This document shows positions 7,692 to 16,379 of a stretch of 64,000 nt of DNA, in pieces. This DNA is from Clostridium sp. CMCC3677 (GTDB taxonomy: Bacteria > Bacillota > Clostridia > Clostridiales > Clostridiaceae): NCBI RefSeq assembly GCF_023845585.1, contig NZ_JAMQHS010000010.1, forward strand, positions 1-64,000, read 5' to 3'. A program made the position numbers and the translations under genes. Numbering within the stretch: position 1 is the first letter of the stretch; the number at the start of each line of letters is the position of its first letter. Under the pieces are notes generated by a model. The model did no database searches. It was not told the DNA's origin and saw only the letters and a program-made list of their open reading frames with translations.

Positions 7692-8438
7692 ATGCTTAAA
7701 TATTTTTTAGCAGAGAATAAAAAAACAAAACACACTTTTATTAACAAACTTGTATGGTTAGCCCCTATATTCACCATTTTGTTATCAATGTTTTTTGCAG
7801 TAGATTATTTTCAAGTTGATAGTTATAACTGGTGGTATAATATGATGCTACCAGGATCACTGTCATTAGGATGTTGTTTATTAAGTAGAATTGATGGAAA
7901 TATGAAAAATAAAGCAGTAATAGCACTTCCTATAGATTTGAAGAAAGTATGGTTTGCGAAGATTTTAATTGGAATAAAGAATTTATCTATTTCATGTACT
8001 ATTATTTTAGTATGTAGTCAGTTAGGTGTATATTTAATCAATATAGATGGTATAAAGGAAATTGCTTTAGTAAACAGATTCTATGCTACAACATTACTTA
8101 TTATTACTTTTATGTGGCAAGTTCCATTAAATATTTTTTTAGAAAATAAGATTGGATTATTTGGGACTATAATTTTAGGTTTAGGAGCTAATATTTTCTT
8201 TGGAATTATGGCTGTAGAAAGTTATTGGTGGATGATTCCTTTTTCTTATCCATTTAGAATTATGTGTCCAGTTTTAGGGGTTTTACCTAATGGCTTATTA
8301 GCAGTACCAGAAAGTGAAACATTTACTCCAGAACTACTTTCTTATTCATCTATTCCATTTAGCATAATAGTTTCAACTAGTTTATTTTTAATATTAACTT
8401 ATTTAAGTGCTAAATGGTATGAAAGAAGAGAGGTATAA
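7692..8438 (+). CDS. Lantibiotic-immunity ABC transporter permease (MutE/EpiE type)
   Basis: 248 residues with about six membrane helices and no large extracytoplasmic domain, as in MutE/EpiE/NisE permeases. Typical N-terminal pattern: a basic start (AENKKTKHTFINKLVWLAPI) then a first helix, WWYNMMLPGSL in the loop and LPIDLKKVWFAKI in the cytoplasmic segment. The start lies 3 nt after the ATPase stop and uses an SD inside it (GGGAGG). It forms half of the membrane channel with the next gene. A conserved WWMIPFSYPFRIMCPVLGVLPNG block supports the family call. Confidence 0.85.
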   Translation: MLKYFLAENKKTKHTFINKLVWLAPIFTILLSMFFAVDYFQVDSYNWWYNMMLPGSLSLGCCLLSRIDGNMKNKAVIALPIDLKKVWFAKILIGIKNLSISCTIILVCSQLGVYLINIDGIKEIALVNRFYATTLLIITFMWQVPLNIFLENKIGLFGTIILGLGANIFFGIMAVESYWWMIPFSYPFRIMCPVLGVLPNGLLAVPESETFTPELLSYSSIPFSIIVSTSLFLILTYLSAKWYERREV

Positions 8439-8443
8439 TAATT

Positions 8444-9202
8444 ATGGATACAATTTTACGTTTAATGAAAGCAGATTTTATTAAGTTAAAGCGTACCTCA
8501 TTTTACTGGGTTCACATTTGTGTACCAGTTATAGGTGCATTTATATTCTTATGGTATTTTTCTTTTTCATCATGGAGTAGCCTAAGTAAGGTACAGGGAT
8601 ATTTAGAAGTTATATCCTTAATATTTCCTATGGTAATAGGTATTGTAACTTCAATGGTAGTAGAACAAGAATCTATGGCTGGAGGATTTAAAGAAATTTT
8701 AGGAACTGAATATGGAAAAGGAAGATGCCTTTTAAGTAAAGTTCTTATATTACTTTGCACAGGATTTTTATCTACTATATTAGCAATAGGGATCTTTTTT
8801 ATTGGATTTCAATATATTTTAAAGCAAAATGTATTACCTTTAAATTTTTATGCTTATGAAACTTTACTTATATTTGGAAGTCAGATTTTTCTTTATCTAT
8901 TTCATTTATGGATAAGTTTTATATTAGGCAACGGCGGATCTATTGGAATGGGTATATTTGAAAGTTTAATTTCTGCATTGATGATTACAGGACTTGGAGA
9001 TGGAATATGGCAGTGGCTACCATGTGCATGGGGAATAAGACTTGTAGATTATTTTACTGTTAATTGGGTAAATAGTGGAATAAACTCTAATGAGTTTGCA
9101 AGCATTTACGTTGGAACTCAAAATAGCATTGTATTAACTATTTTATTAGGAGTACTTTTTGGAATCTGGTTTAAATTTTATGAAGGTACAAAGTATGTTT
9201 AA
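8444..9202 (+). CDS. Lantibiotic-immunity ABC transporter permease (MutG/EpiG type)
   Basis: 252 residues, about six membrane helices. The N-terminus MDTILRLMKADFIKLKRTSF followed by a helix, the loop MVVEQESMAGGFKEILGT and the cytoplasmic KGRCLLSKVL match the MutG/NisG group. It is the second permease of the exporter, 5 nt after the first, with SD AGAGAGG. A spacing of 120 bp separates it from the regulator genes, which may have their own promoter. Role by family: immunity or resistance to lantibiotics and related peptides at the membrane. Confidence 0.85.
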   Translation: MDTILRLMKADFIKLKRTSFYWVHICVPVIGAFIFLWYFSFSSWSSLSKVQGYLEVISLIFPMVIGIVTSMVVEQESMAGGFKEILGTEYGKGRCLLSKVLILLCTGFLSTILAIGIFFIGFQYILKQNVLPLNFYAYETLLIFGSQIFLYLFHLWISFILGNGGSIGMGIFESLISALMITGLGDGIWQWLPCAWGIRLVDYFTVNWVNSGINSNEFASIYVGTQNSIVLTILLGVLFGIWFKFYEGTKYV

Positions 9203-9322
9203 AATAATGTTGAAATTTCAATAACATCTTTATGTATGGTTATAATATTTTGAATTATATCTTATTTTAGTATAATTAATATATATTAATGAGAAAATTG
9301 TTAATCTTTAGGGGGAATAAAT

Positions 9323-9985
9323 GTGGCTGCTATTTTAGCTATAGATGATGAATTAGGAATATTAAATATTATAAAAGTTGCATTAGAAAAAGAAGGCCAT
9401 ATAGTAACTACTGTTTCCAATGCTAATGAAATATCATATAACCAATACACTAAATACGATTTAATACTTTTGGATGTAATGATGCCAGAAATTGATGGAT
9501 TTACTTTGTGCAATAAAATAAGGAATTTAGTAGATTGCCCTATTTTATTTTTAACTGCAAAGACTATGGAAGAAGATATAGTTAAGGGACTTAGTTTTGG
9601 CGGTGATGATTATATAACAAAACCTTTTAGCATAAGTGAACTAAGAGCTAGAGTAAATGCACATTTAAGAAGAGAATATAGAGAAAAACAAAATGCTTTT
9701 TATATTTCCGAACTTAAATTTTATATGAATGCAAAAGAAGTATATCATGATGAAGAGTTAATTTCATTTACCAAAAGTGAATATAATATATGTGAATATT
9801 TAGCATTAAATCATGGGCAAGTATTTTCAAAGGAGCAAATTTATGAAAGCGTCTTTGGATTTGATGGTCATAGTGATACAACTGCCATTGTAGAACATAT
9901 TAAAAATATAAGAAATAAATTAAAAGTAAGAGGTATAAATACCATAGAAACTGTTTGGGGGATTGGCTATAAGTGGAAAGAATAA
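9323..9985 (+). CDS. OmpR-family response regulator of the lantibiotic-immunity locus
   Basis: 220 residues from a GTG at 9323 (GGGGGA 7 nt upstream; the ATG two bases earlier is out of frame). Receiver domain with acidic pair Asp8-Asp9, phospho-acceptor Asp51 in LLDVMMP, the Thr in LTAK and the Lys in ITKPF. The C-terminal winged helix ends in VWGIGYKWKE. It overlaps the kinase gene by 13 bp, indicating translational coupling. Expected to activate the upstream ABC operon, probably at the tandem GTTTCCTTATA repeats (6923-6944). Regulator class is firm; target is inferred. Confidence 0.9.
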   Translation: MAAILAIDDELGILNIIKVALEKEGHIVTTVSNANEISYNQYTKYDLILLDVMMPEIDGFTLCNKIRNLVDCPILFLTAKTMEEDIVKGLSFGGDDYITKPFSISELRARVNAHLRREYREKQNAFYISELKFYMNAKEVYHDEELISFTKSEYNICEYLALNHGQVFSKEQIYESVFGFDGHSDTTAIVEHIKNIRNKLKVRGINTIETVWGIGYKWKE

Positions 9986-11334
9986 AGAAACAAAAAAGTA
10001 TAGCTAAAATATTTGCTATGTATATAGCTACATTTTGTGTAATTACAGTTCTTCAAATTATAATAATCGCATTAGTATTTATTATAGGACTTAGAAGTGG
10101 AATGATTTTACCTGCCAATTATTATGAACAAACAGTAGAAAAAAACAGAAACCAGATTATGGTTACAGAAGAAGTATCAGAATTTATACCAGAAGAATGT
10201 AACTATGTAGTATATGATTTAAATGGAAAAATTATTAGTAGCAATGTATCAGAAAAAAATGCATTAAAAATATGGAAAATGATTAAAGATGATAGAACTA
10301 GTTATGGTAATAATTATTATAAGATAATACCAAGAGGCAATGAAATTTGTGCTGTAAGATATAAATTAACAGCTCAGTTCTCTAATCCAATTTTACGTAA
10401 ATATCTTCCAAGTGCTGAAGGGTGTCCAGTAATTTTATTTATTATAACATTTATATTAGGAGTAATAATATTATCTAAATGCTTTAGTAAAAGAGTAGCT
10501 AAAGAAATGAAGATTTTAAAAAATATTACTGAAAGCATAAAGGTAGAGAATCTAAATTTTGAGACAGAAGAATCAAGTATAACTGAAGTTAACGAAGTAC
10601 TATCGGCTTTAGACAAAATGAGATTAGAATTAAATGTATCACTTAATAAACAGTGGAATTTAGAAAAATCACGAAAAGATCAGATAGCAGCTTTAGCACA
10701 TGACATAAAAACACCATTAACTATAATTAAAGGTAATTCAGAACTACTAAGGGAATTAAATTTAAATTCGGATGCTATGGTATTTAATGAAAATATATTA
10801 AATGAAATTAAAAATATGGAGTATTATATAAAATCTTTAATAGAAATTATGAAATCAGAAAAAGAAATTATGCTTAAAAAGGAAAATGTGAATTTAAAGA
10901 TATTTATAAATGAAATAATAGAGCAAGGAATCTTATTAATAAAAGATAAGCAAATTAAATTTATAAATGAAGTTAAAACAAATATAGAAATAATTATCGT
11001 TGATAGGGTATCTTTAAAACGTGCGATTATAAATATTATTACCAATGCAATTGATTATTGTCCTGTAAAAGGTGAAATTTTATTTAGTGTTGATTCTAAT
11101 AATAAGTATATAAGTTTTACAATTGAAGATAATGGAAGAGGTTTTACTAAGGAAGAATTAGATTCAGCAACAGAACAGTTTTATCAAGGTGATAAAAGTA
11201 GAAATTCTAAAAATCATTATGGTATGGGTTTATATATAACTAGAAATATTATAAAAAAACATGGTGGAAATCTTATATTAGAAAATTCAAAGGAAATGGG
11301 TGGAGCAAAGGTCGTTATTAAGTTACCATTATAG
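9973..11334 (+). CDS. Sensor histidine kinase of the lantibiotic-immunity locus
   Basis: 453 residues starting at a GTG inside the end of the regulator gene. Two membrane helices (about 14-38 and 151-171) frame an extracytoplasmic sensor of about 110 residues. A cytoplasmic linker leads to the HisKA domain with phospho-acceptor His243 in ALAHDIKTP, then a HATPase domain with N box (NIITNAIDY), DNGRGF and GMGLYI. It resembles CprK-like kinases that sense cationic peptides. No BceS-type short loop, so sensing probably uses its own outer domain rather than the transporter. Partner of the regulator just upstream. Confidence 0.9.
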   Translation: MERIKKQKSIAKIFAMYIATFCVITVLQIIIIALVFIIGLRSGMILPANYYEQTVEKNRNQIMVTEEVSEFIPEECNYVVYDLNGKIISSNVSEKNALKIWKMIKDDRTSYGNNYYKIIPRGNEICAVRYKLTAQFSNPILRKYLPSAEGCPVILFIITFILGVIILSKCFSKRVAKEMKILKNITESIKVENLNFETEESSITEVNEVLSALDKMRLELNVSLNKQWNLEKSRKDQIAALAHDIKTPLTIIKGNSELLRELNLNSDAMVFNENILNEIKNMEYYIKSLIEIMKSEKEIMLKKENVNLKIFINEIIEQGILLIKDKQIKFINEVKTNIEIIIVDRVSLKRAIINIITNAIDYCPVKGEILFSVDSNNKYISFTIEDNGRGFTKEELDSATEQFYQGDKSRNSKNHYGMGLYITRNIIKKHGGNLILENSKEMGGAKVVIKLPL

Positions 11335-11352
11335 AAGATAACAATAGAGTTA

Positions 11353-11386
11353 CAGCTCTGTTTAAAATCAGTGTTGACAATAGAAT
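11353..11386. repeat. Relic of the dispersed element's left end
   Basis: GCTCTGTTTAAAATCAGTGTTGACA resembles the outer left end of the element (GGCTCTGTTTTAG...GTGTTGAT). It runs directly into a terminator stem. Confidence 0.35.
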
Positions 11387-11390
11387 GTAT

Positions 11391-11422
11391 AAAAGTGGAC
11401 AAATTAATTTGTCCACTTTACT
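11391..11422. terminator. Terminator downstream of the kinase gene
   Basis: Stem AAAGTGGACAAAT/ATTTGTCCACTTT, with a moderately T-rich tail on the plus strand. The same stem core (AAAGTGGACAA) recurs at 46821-46854. Confidence 0.65.
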
Positions 11423-11522
11423 TCTTAATCCTAATAATTTTAAATTGTTCATAAATTCTAATTGATAAATTGGAATTTATATATTTCGGTTATCTTCAAA
11501 CTTAGCACAATAAAAATCAAAA

Positions 11523-11870
11523 CTAATCAAAAAACTTTCCCTTATAAAAATTCTCATTGTCAAGTTTCTTTGCTGTCAGCCTGAACATGACGCAGCCATC
11601 TGGGCATACAATGTCCTTGCTATATTTACTATTGCCACCAATATTCTCTAAATCTCCACCACTTCTGACTGACTCCATGATTGGGAACATAATCATCATA
11701 ACCTTGGAACAGATACCCTGTCCATCCGAATTTATGGGACATCCATAGGTGCAGGTATACTTATCCCCAACTTCCTCGCCGTTTCGGCAATACCGCTCTG
11801 TATGGTCACTGCGAAGAAACCCAGTTACTTCAATTTCAAATTTGTACTCCTCATCATACCATTTTTTCAT
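11523..11870 (-). CDS. TIGR04076 family protein, GC-rich and probably foreign
   Basis: 115 residues. Conserved pattern CRNGEEVGDKYTC, YGCPINSDGQGIC, MESVRSGGDL and VCPDGCVMFRLTAKK fits the TIGR04076 family of small Cys-containing cytoplasmic proteins of unknown function. Its base composition stands out: roughly half G+C with codons such as CTC, GCC and CGC (read from the coding strand), against about 25-30% in the neighbours. This points to recent transfer from a higher-GC Firmicute. The ribosome site is weak (GGAGGTTAATC). It lies alone between convergent transcription units. Confidence 0.75.
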   Translation of the reverse strand: MKKWYDEEYKFEIEVTGFLRSDHTERYCRNGEEVGDKYTCTYGCPINSDGQGICSKVMMIMFPIMESVRSGGDLENIGGNSKYSKDIVCPDGCVMFRLTAKKLDNENFYKGKFFD

Positions 11871-12186
11871 GATTAACCTCCAAATTCTAATTTATCAAAC
11901 AGTTTAATAAACAACTCACTCGCATAATAATACGAGTGTTCAATACTTTATATTCTTATTATACATAATTTATGGATTATAATTCCAGTAATTATGTAAA
12001 TAAAATTAAATTTATACAAATATAGATTATTTTCTCTTAAAATCCTTTACCATAGTATAACTATGAGGTATATTACTGTGAACTATCAAGTTTTTAGTTT
12101 TTACAGTTTCTTTATTTGTGCTAAATGTATTAAGTACACTAAATTGCAAATAATAAAATAAATAGGTGAGTGCAAGGAGTGTTCTT

Positions 12187-12834
12187 ATGAAAAAATTACT
12201 TTATATAACTGTAAACTCAAAGCCTGAAAATTTGTCTGCAAGTAAAACTGTAGGAAGAGCTTTTGTAAATAGATTTTTAGAGAGACATGATGACTTTGAA
12301 ATGGAGGAATTAGATTTATATAAGTGTCATATACCAAGACTTGAGTATGAATATTTTGAAAAGAGAAGCTGTCTAGTAGATAAAGAAGCATTTAATAAAC
12401 TGGACAAAAAACAACAAGAAGAAGTTCATAAAATAGTTAAACTAACAGATCAATTTAAAGAAGCAGATGTATATGTAATTGCTGCACCAATGTGGAGTAT
12501 GTCTTTTCCAGCTCCATTAAAAGAATACATTGATTGTATAGTTATGGATGGAAAAACAGTTGATATAAAAGATGGAGAAAAACCAGAGGGGTTATTAAAT
12601 GATAAACCAAGAGGTGCTGTATATATACAATCATCTGGAGCAAAAATGAATGTATTACTAAAGATGGTGATGGATAAAGGTGTTCATTATATAGAAAGTA
12701 TAATGAAATTTATGGGGATTGAAAAATTTAAAGAATTATTAGTAGATGGAACAGGAACAACAGAAGAAGAAAAAACCAAGGCCATAGAAAAAGCTATTGA
12801 AAAGATAGATTCTGTAATAGATAGTATATGGTAA
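12187..12834 (+). CDS. FMN-dependent NADH-azoreductase family protein (AzoR-like)
   Basis: 215 residues from the ATG at 12187 (AAGGAG 7 nt upstream; an in-frame GTG at 12166 is less likely). Flavodoxin-like fold: N-terminal KKLLYITVNSKPENLSASK, the FMN loop AAPMWSMSFPAPLKEYID and the later YIQSSGAK match AzoR enzymes. Such enzymes reduce azo dyes and quinones with two electrons from NAD(P)H, in the cytoplasm, and protect against quinone or thiol stress. Monocistronic, followed within 15 bp by the stop of a convergent gene. Confidence 0.85.
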   Translation: MKKLLYITVNSKPENLSASKTVGRAFVNRFLERHDDFEMEELDLYKCHIPRLEYEYFEKRSCLVDKEAFNKLDKKQQEEVHKIVKLTDQFKEADVYVIAAPMWSMSFPAPLKEYIDCIVMDGKTVDIKDGEKPEGLLNDKPRGAVYIQSSGAKMNVLLKMVMDKGVHYIESIMKFMGIEKFKELLVDGTGTTEEEKTKAIEKAIEKIDSVIDSIW

Positions 12835-12848
12835 ATCTTTCGATGATG

Positions 12849-13466
12849 CTATAGATATTTTTGTGCAGTTTGTAAATTAATTATTTCAATTATAAATTCA
12901 CAAAAAGAATTGAAATAAGATATCATAGCTTCATCAATTATTTCATCTTCACTATTGGGACTTCTTTTTAGACATTCCCTTATTCTAACTAAAAAAACCT
13001 TACTTTCAGAAAAATTTTCTTCTAGTTTTTCTTTTTTGTATTTATAATAAACCATTTCATACTCCTTTAAATCTTTTAAATTTTCTTCGCGTATTATTTC
13101 TAAGTACTCTCTATCTCTTTTAAAAGTAGAGTATCCAAGAACGTAATCTAAATATTTTTCTTCTAAAATAATTATCTTATCATTACTATTTATAAGTAGT
13201 TCACCAAATGGATAAACAAAACCAGTTATAAATGTAATATGTATATTATCATGTTGAAAATAATTTTTTAGAATTGGAGTTAAGTAATCTTCAATTTCAA
13301 TTTCATCTTCCCATTCAAGTTCATTAATAGATAAGATCATAACATCTATATCACTTCTGTTTTTATCAAAACAAGTTTCATTATAACTTCCAAAAGTTGC
13401 AATACATATAATGTCTTTTAATTTATTAAAATTTAACTGACAATTTCTTAACTTAATCTTATTCAT
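12849..13466 (-). CDS. MNT-type nucleotidyltransferase domain protein
   Basis: 205 residues from the ATG at 13466 (TGGAGTG upstream); the frame continues 5' without start signals. The catalytic motif of the polymerase-beta-like superfamily is present as FGS-Y followed after about 10 residues by SDIDVMIL (GS...DxD). After residue ~110 the protein is helical and charged, possibly a substrate-binding or HEPN-like partner domain fused in cis, though no RX4H motif is seen. It could modify an RNA, protein or aminoglycoside; not decidable from sequence. It is convergent with the azoreductase gene and divergent from the secreted DUF4179-like gene. Confidence 0.7.
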   Translation of the reverse strand: MNKIKLRNCQLNFNKLKDIICIATFGSYNETCFDKNRSDIDVMILSINELEWEDEIEIEDYLTPILKNYFQHDNIHITFITGFVYPFGELLINSNDKIIILEEKYLDYVLGYSTFKRDREYLEIIREENLKDLKEYEMVYYKYKKEKLEENFSESKVFLVRIRECLKRSPNSEDEIIDEAMISYFNSFCEFIIEIINLQTAQKYL

Positions 13467-13645
13467 ACATTTCACTCCAATTGGCATTAATATATACATT
13501 ATATCATAAAATAATTGTTCTAAATATAAATTACAAGGTATTAGAAAGGTGAGAGATATGTGTATAGACATATGCATAAAAAGATTTGATATGGTAGAAT
13601 ATAATTATAAAGTAAAAATAAGTAAATGATTAAGGGGGAATTTTA

Positions 13646-14929
13646 ATGTTAAATAAAAAATTAAGCAGAATATTAGGACCAATACTTGGTGTTATGGTGT
13701 TTATGACAAGCTTAGGGCTAGGACAAGTTAAAGCTTTAGCAGATGATAATATAAATAAGGCTTCAGTAATTTGTGAAAATACAATTTCCGAAAAAGAGAA
13801 AGATTATTCTATCAATATTAATAAAACTGTTGAACAAAATGGTTTTAAAGTAACATTAGATAATGTTATTGGAACAAAACATGATTTAAAAGTACAAGTG
13901 AAAATTCAAAGTGATAAGCCTTTTGATACAGAAAATTATAATAATATAATATCAGAAGTTACATTTGGAAAAAGTGATTGCTGGGGTGGAGGCGGATCAG
14001 AGGATTATATAAACGATAAAACTTTATTATTAACTATAGAAAAAGAAATTGATGACGATGAAGAATTTCCAGAAAAGGGAGAGTTAAGAGTGGATATAGT
14101 AATTCCAAGTTATAAAATTAATGTAGGAATAGATGCTTATGTAGATTTTTCAGAATCATTTAAAAATACATTAGAAATGAAATCATCGTCTAAAATACCA
14201 GAATTTGATTTTACATTAAATAAATTGGAGTCTAATGTTATGGGAACAAGATTTGAGTATACTACACCATGGCAAGACTTTGATGAAAGACGAAAAGATC
14301 CTGTAGAATCTCAATATTCTTTAATTATATTAAAAGCTGGAGATAGGATGTATAAAACAGAGAAATCAGGCAGTCATTCTTCAAACCATGAAAATATTAT
14401 AGAAACATATGAAAGTAAATCAGCAACTTATGATAAAGTTAAAGGTAACCAAAATTTAAGCTTAATACCAATAGTTTGTTATATGTCTCGAGATGAAATA
14501 AACAAAATATATAATGAAGATGAAATAAATAATAATGAAAAATTAAATTCTAATAAAGAAACTCTTAGTAATGTTAGATATTTAAAATCATTTGAATTTT
14601 CTGATGGAACTAAGGGAGAGATATATAATATAGAAAGAAAAGACAATAAAATAAAAGTTTATTGTAAAGGAAATACAGATAAAGCAGGTCTTTTAATGGC
14701 AAGTAATATGTTTATGAATTATGAATTCGACATTAAAAATGTCAATTATTCAAATAGTTATGAGAGTAGAAAGAATATGAGTTTTTATAAAGACCTAAAT
14801 GATGAGTTTGGATATGTTGTAGAATTTAACAATGTACCAAAAGATAAAACTATGGATGTGAATTTTGATTTTAATATAAGTAAAATAGATAAATACGAAA
14901 TAGGAAATGAGGTAATAATAAGTAAATAA
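13646..14929 (+). CDS. Secreted DUF4179-like protein
   Basis: 427 residues. Signal peptide 1-33 (LSRILGPILGVMVFMTSLGL ... ALA|DD). The mature part begins with ININKTVEQNGFKVTLDNVIGTKHDLKVQVKI, the same beta-sandwich pattern seen after the membrane helix of the anti-sigma protein at 16380 (INKSITDKGITVQLNEVILDGDEMTVSYNV). It lacks the cytoplasmic sigma-binding segment, so it looks like a stand-alone extracellular version of an anti-sigma sensor domain. Two segments, GGGGSED and ESQYSLIILKAGDRMYKTEK, are unremarkable loops. SD GGGGGAA precedes the start. Function unknown; proximity to the sigma/anti-sigma pair suggests a shared ligand or recent duplication. Confidence 0.65.
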   Translation: MLNKKLSRILGPILGVMVFMTSLGLGQVKALADDNINKASVICENTISEKEKDYSININKTVEQNGFKVTLDNVIGTKHDLKVQVKIQSDKPFDTENYNNIISEVTFGKSDCWGGGGSEDYINDKTLLLTIEKEIDDDEEFPEKGELRVDIVIPSYKINVGIDAYVDFSESFKNTLEMKSSSKIPEFDFTLNKLESNVMGTRFEYTTPWQDFDERRKDPVESQYSLIILKAGDRMYKTEKSGSHSSNHENIIETYESKSATYDKVKGNQNLSLIPIVCYMSRDEINKIYNEDEINNNEKLNSNKETLSNVRYLKSFEFSDGTKGEIYNIERKDNKIKVYCKGNTDKAGLLMASNMFMNYEFDIKNVNYSNSYESRKNMSFYKDLNDEFGYVVEFNNVPKDKTMDVNFDFNISKIDKYEIGNEVIISK

Positions 14930-14949
14930 CAAAGAAAAGGAGAAGTTTT

Positions 14950-15480
14950 ATGAGGTATGTAGTAGTATGCGTAGTAAAAGGAGAAGCAGGAGATTTTAAT
15001 AATAATTTAAGGCGAGAGCTTTTTAAGAATTTAAAGGCAAAATCGTCTAAATTACCAGCTCATTTTACTATTAAAGCTCCTTTTGAATATGATGGGGATA
15101 TTACAGAATTAATTAATATTCTTGAAGAAGTAACTCAAACAGAAAAGACGGCACCTTTTAAAATAAGTGGTTATGATCATTTTGGTGATAGAGTAGTGTA
15201 TATGAATGTAGAGATGTCTGATGAAGGTAAAATAATTCATGATAAAATAATAGAAAAAATGAGCTTAGTTCCATATATTGAATTTGACAAAAGTGATGGA
15301 AAAGATAAAATATTTCATATAACTTTAGCATCAAAAAGAATAAGATCTATTTATACAAAGATATGGGAATATATAAATCAGTATTCCTGTGAATTTGAAT
15401 GTTTGTTTGATAATGTTACAATATATAATTGGACTGAAGGAACTTGGAAAGTATATAAAGAATTTAAGTTTAAAAAATAG
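14950..15480 (+). CDS. 2H phosphoesterase family protein (2'-5' RNA ligase-like)
   Basis: 176 residues. The two catalytic HxT motifs of the 2H superfamily are intact: His38-Phe-Thr40 in PAHFTIKAP and His123-Ile-Thr125 in IFHITLAS, about 85 residues apart as expected. Members hydrolyse cyclic phosphates in nucleotides or RNA, or join RNA 2'-5' ends; the physiological substrate in clostridia is not known. AAAGGAG stands 7 nt before the ATG. It lies 20 bp after the DUF4179-like gene and may be cotranscribed with it. The stop codon touches a short copy of the dispersed element. Confidence 0.85.
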   Translation: MRYVVVCVVKGEAGDFNNNLRRELFKNLKAKSSKLPAHFTIKAPFEYDGDITELINILEEVTQTEKTAPFKISGYDHFGDRVVYMNVEMSDEGKIIHDKIIEKMSLVPYIEFDKSDGKDKIFHITLASKRIRSIYTKIWEYINQYSCEFECLFDNVTIYNWTEGTWKVYKEFKFKK

Positions 15481-15566
15481 GCTCTGTTTTTAAATATGTG
15501 TTGGTATATGCAATTATTTTATCATGGTTTACTTATGGATACATCAACACTTTATTAAAATAGAGA
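15480..15566. repeat. Short palindromic copy of the dispersed element (copy 4)
   Basis: Both outer ends are present (GGCTCTGTTTTTAAATATGT ... TCAACACTTTATTAAAATAGAG) but the whole interior is missing, leaving an ~87-bp near-palindrome that could act as a hairpin. Confidence 0.6.
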
Positions 15567-15591
15567 ATAAAACTAATAATAAAGGCTAAAC

Positions 15592-15636
15592 AGGACTATA
15601 TTGTATATTTAAGATATACATATAGTCCTATTTTTA
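15592..15636 (+). terminator. Rho-independent terminator
   Basis: Long stem AGGACTATAT...ATATAGTCCT with TATTTTTAT tail, after the 2H phosphoesterase gene. The remaining ~180 bp to the sigma gene show nothing else. Confidence 0.7.
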
Positions 15637-15820
15637 TATGCATTTTGTTATTTAAAACTATAAATTAAATAGAAATTTATATAAGAGATGATAGATATAG
15701 TACATTTTAAACGAAGTATTAAGTGTAAGGGATAAGGCATGTTTAAAGTTAGTTGAATAAATATTATTTTTAATATGCCTAAATTAATATTGCAAGCTTG
15801 CTTTAGGGAGAAGGTTAAAA

Positions 15821-16375
15821 ATGAAAATTGAAGAAGGAAACTTTATTTTTGAATTAAGAAAGAAAAATGAAAAAGCTTTAGATTATGTCATTGATAATTA
15901 TGGGTGGATTATTAAATCTATAGTTAAAAAGCATTTATATAATCTACAAAGTATTCAAGATGAATGTATTAACGATATACTTTTGGGTATTTGGAATAAT
16001 ATTGAAAGTTTTGATGAAAACAAAGGTGATTTTAAAAATTGGGTTGCTGGAATAGCCAAGTTTAAGTGTATTGATTATAAGAGAAAATATTTAAAAGGAT
16101 TAGAATATGAAAATATAGATGATTTAAATATAAGTACTCCAGATAATGTTCATGAAGAGATTGTAAAGAGTGAATTAGAATCTGATATTGAAGAGATGTT
16201 AAGTTGTTTAAAAGAAAAAGATAGAGATCTATTTTATAAGTTATATGTTGATGAGAAAGATATAAGTGATATAACAAAAGAAATGGGAATTAAGAGAGAA
16301 GTCGTATATAACAGATTATCGAGAGGAAAGAAAAAGATTCAAAAAATATTTAAGATATTAGAAAGTAGAGGGTAG
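15821..16375 (+). CDS. ECF-type RNA polymerase sigma factor
   Basis: 184 residues. Region 2 spans about 20-95 (DECINDILLGIWNNI, WVAGIAKFKCIDYKRK); region 4 is a C-terminal helix-turn-helix (EKDRDLFYKLYVDEKDISDI, VVYNRLSRGKKKIQ). There is no region 1 or 3, so it belongs to the extracytoplasmic-function group. SD GGGAGAAGG lies upstream. The anti-sigma gene starts 4 bp after its stop, so sequestration at the membrane is the expected control. Target promoters and signal are unknown; autoregulation is usual for the class, but no clear ECF promoter was recognised. Confidence 0.88.
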   Translation: MKIEEGNFIFELRKKNEKALDYVIDNYGWIIKSIVKKHLYNLQSIQDECINDILLGIWNNIESFDENKGDFKNWVAGIAKFKCIDYKRKYLKGLEYENIDDLNISTPDNVHEEIVKSELESDIEEMLSCLKEKDRDLFYKLYVDEKDISDITKEMGIKREVVYNRLSRGKKKIQKIFKILESRG

Positions 16376-16379
16376 AAAT

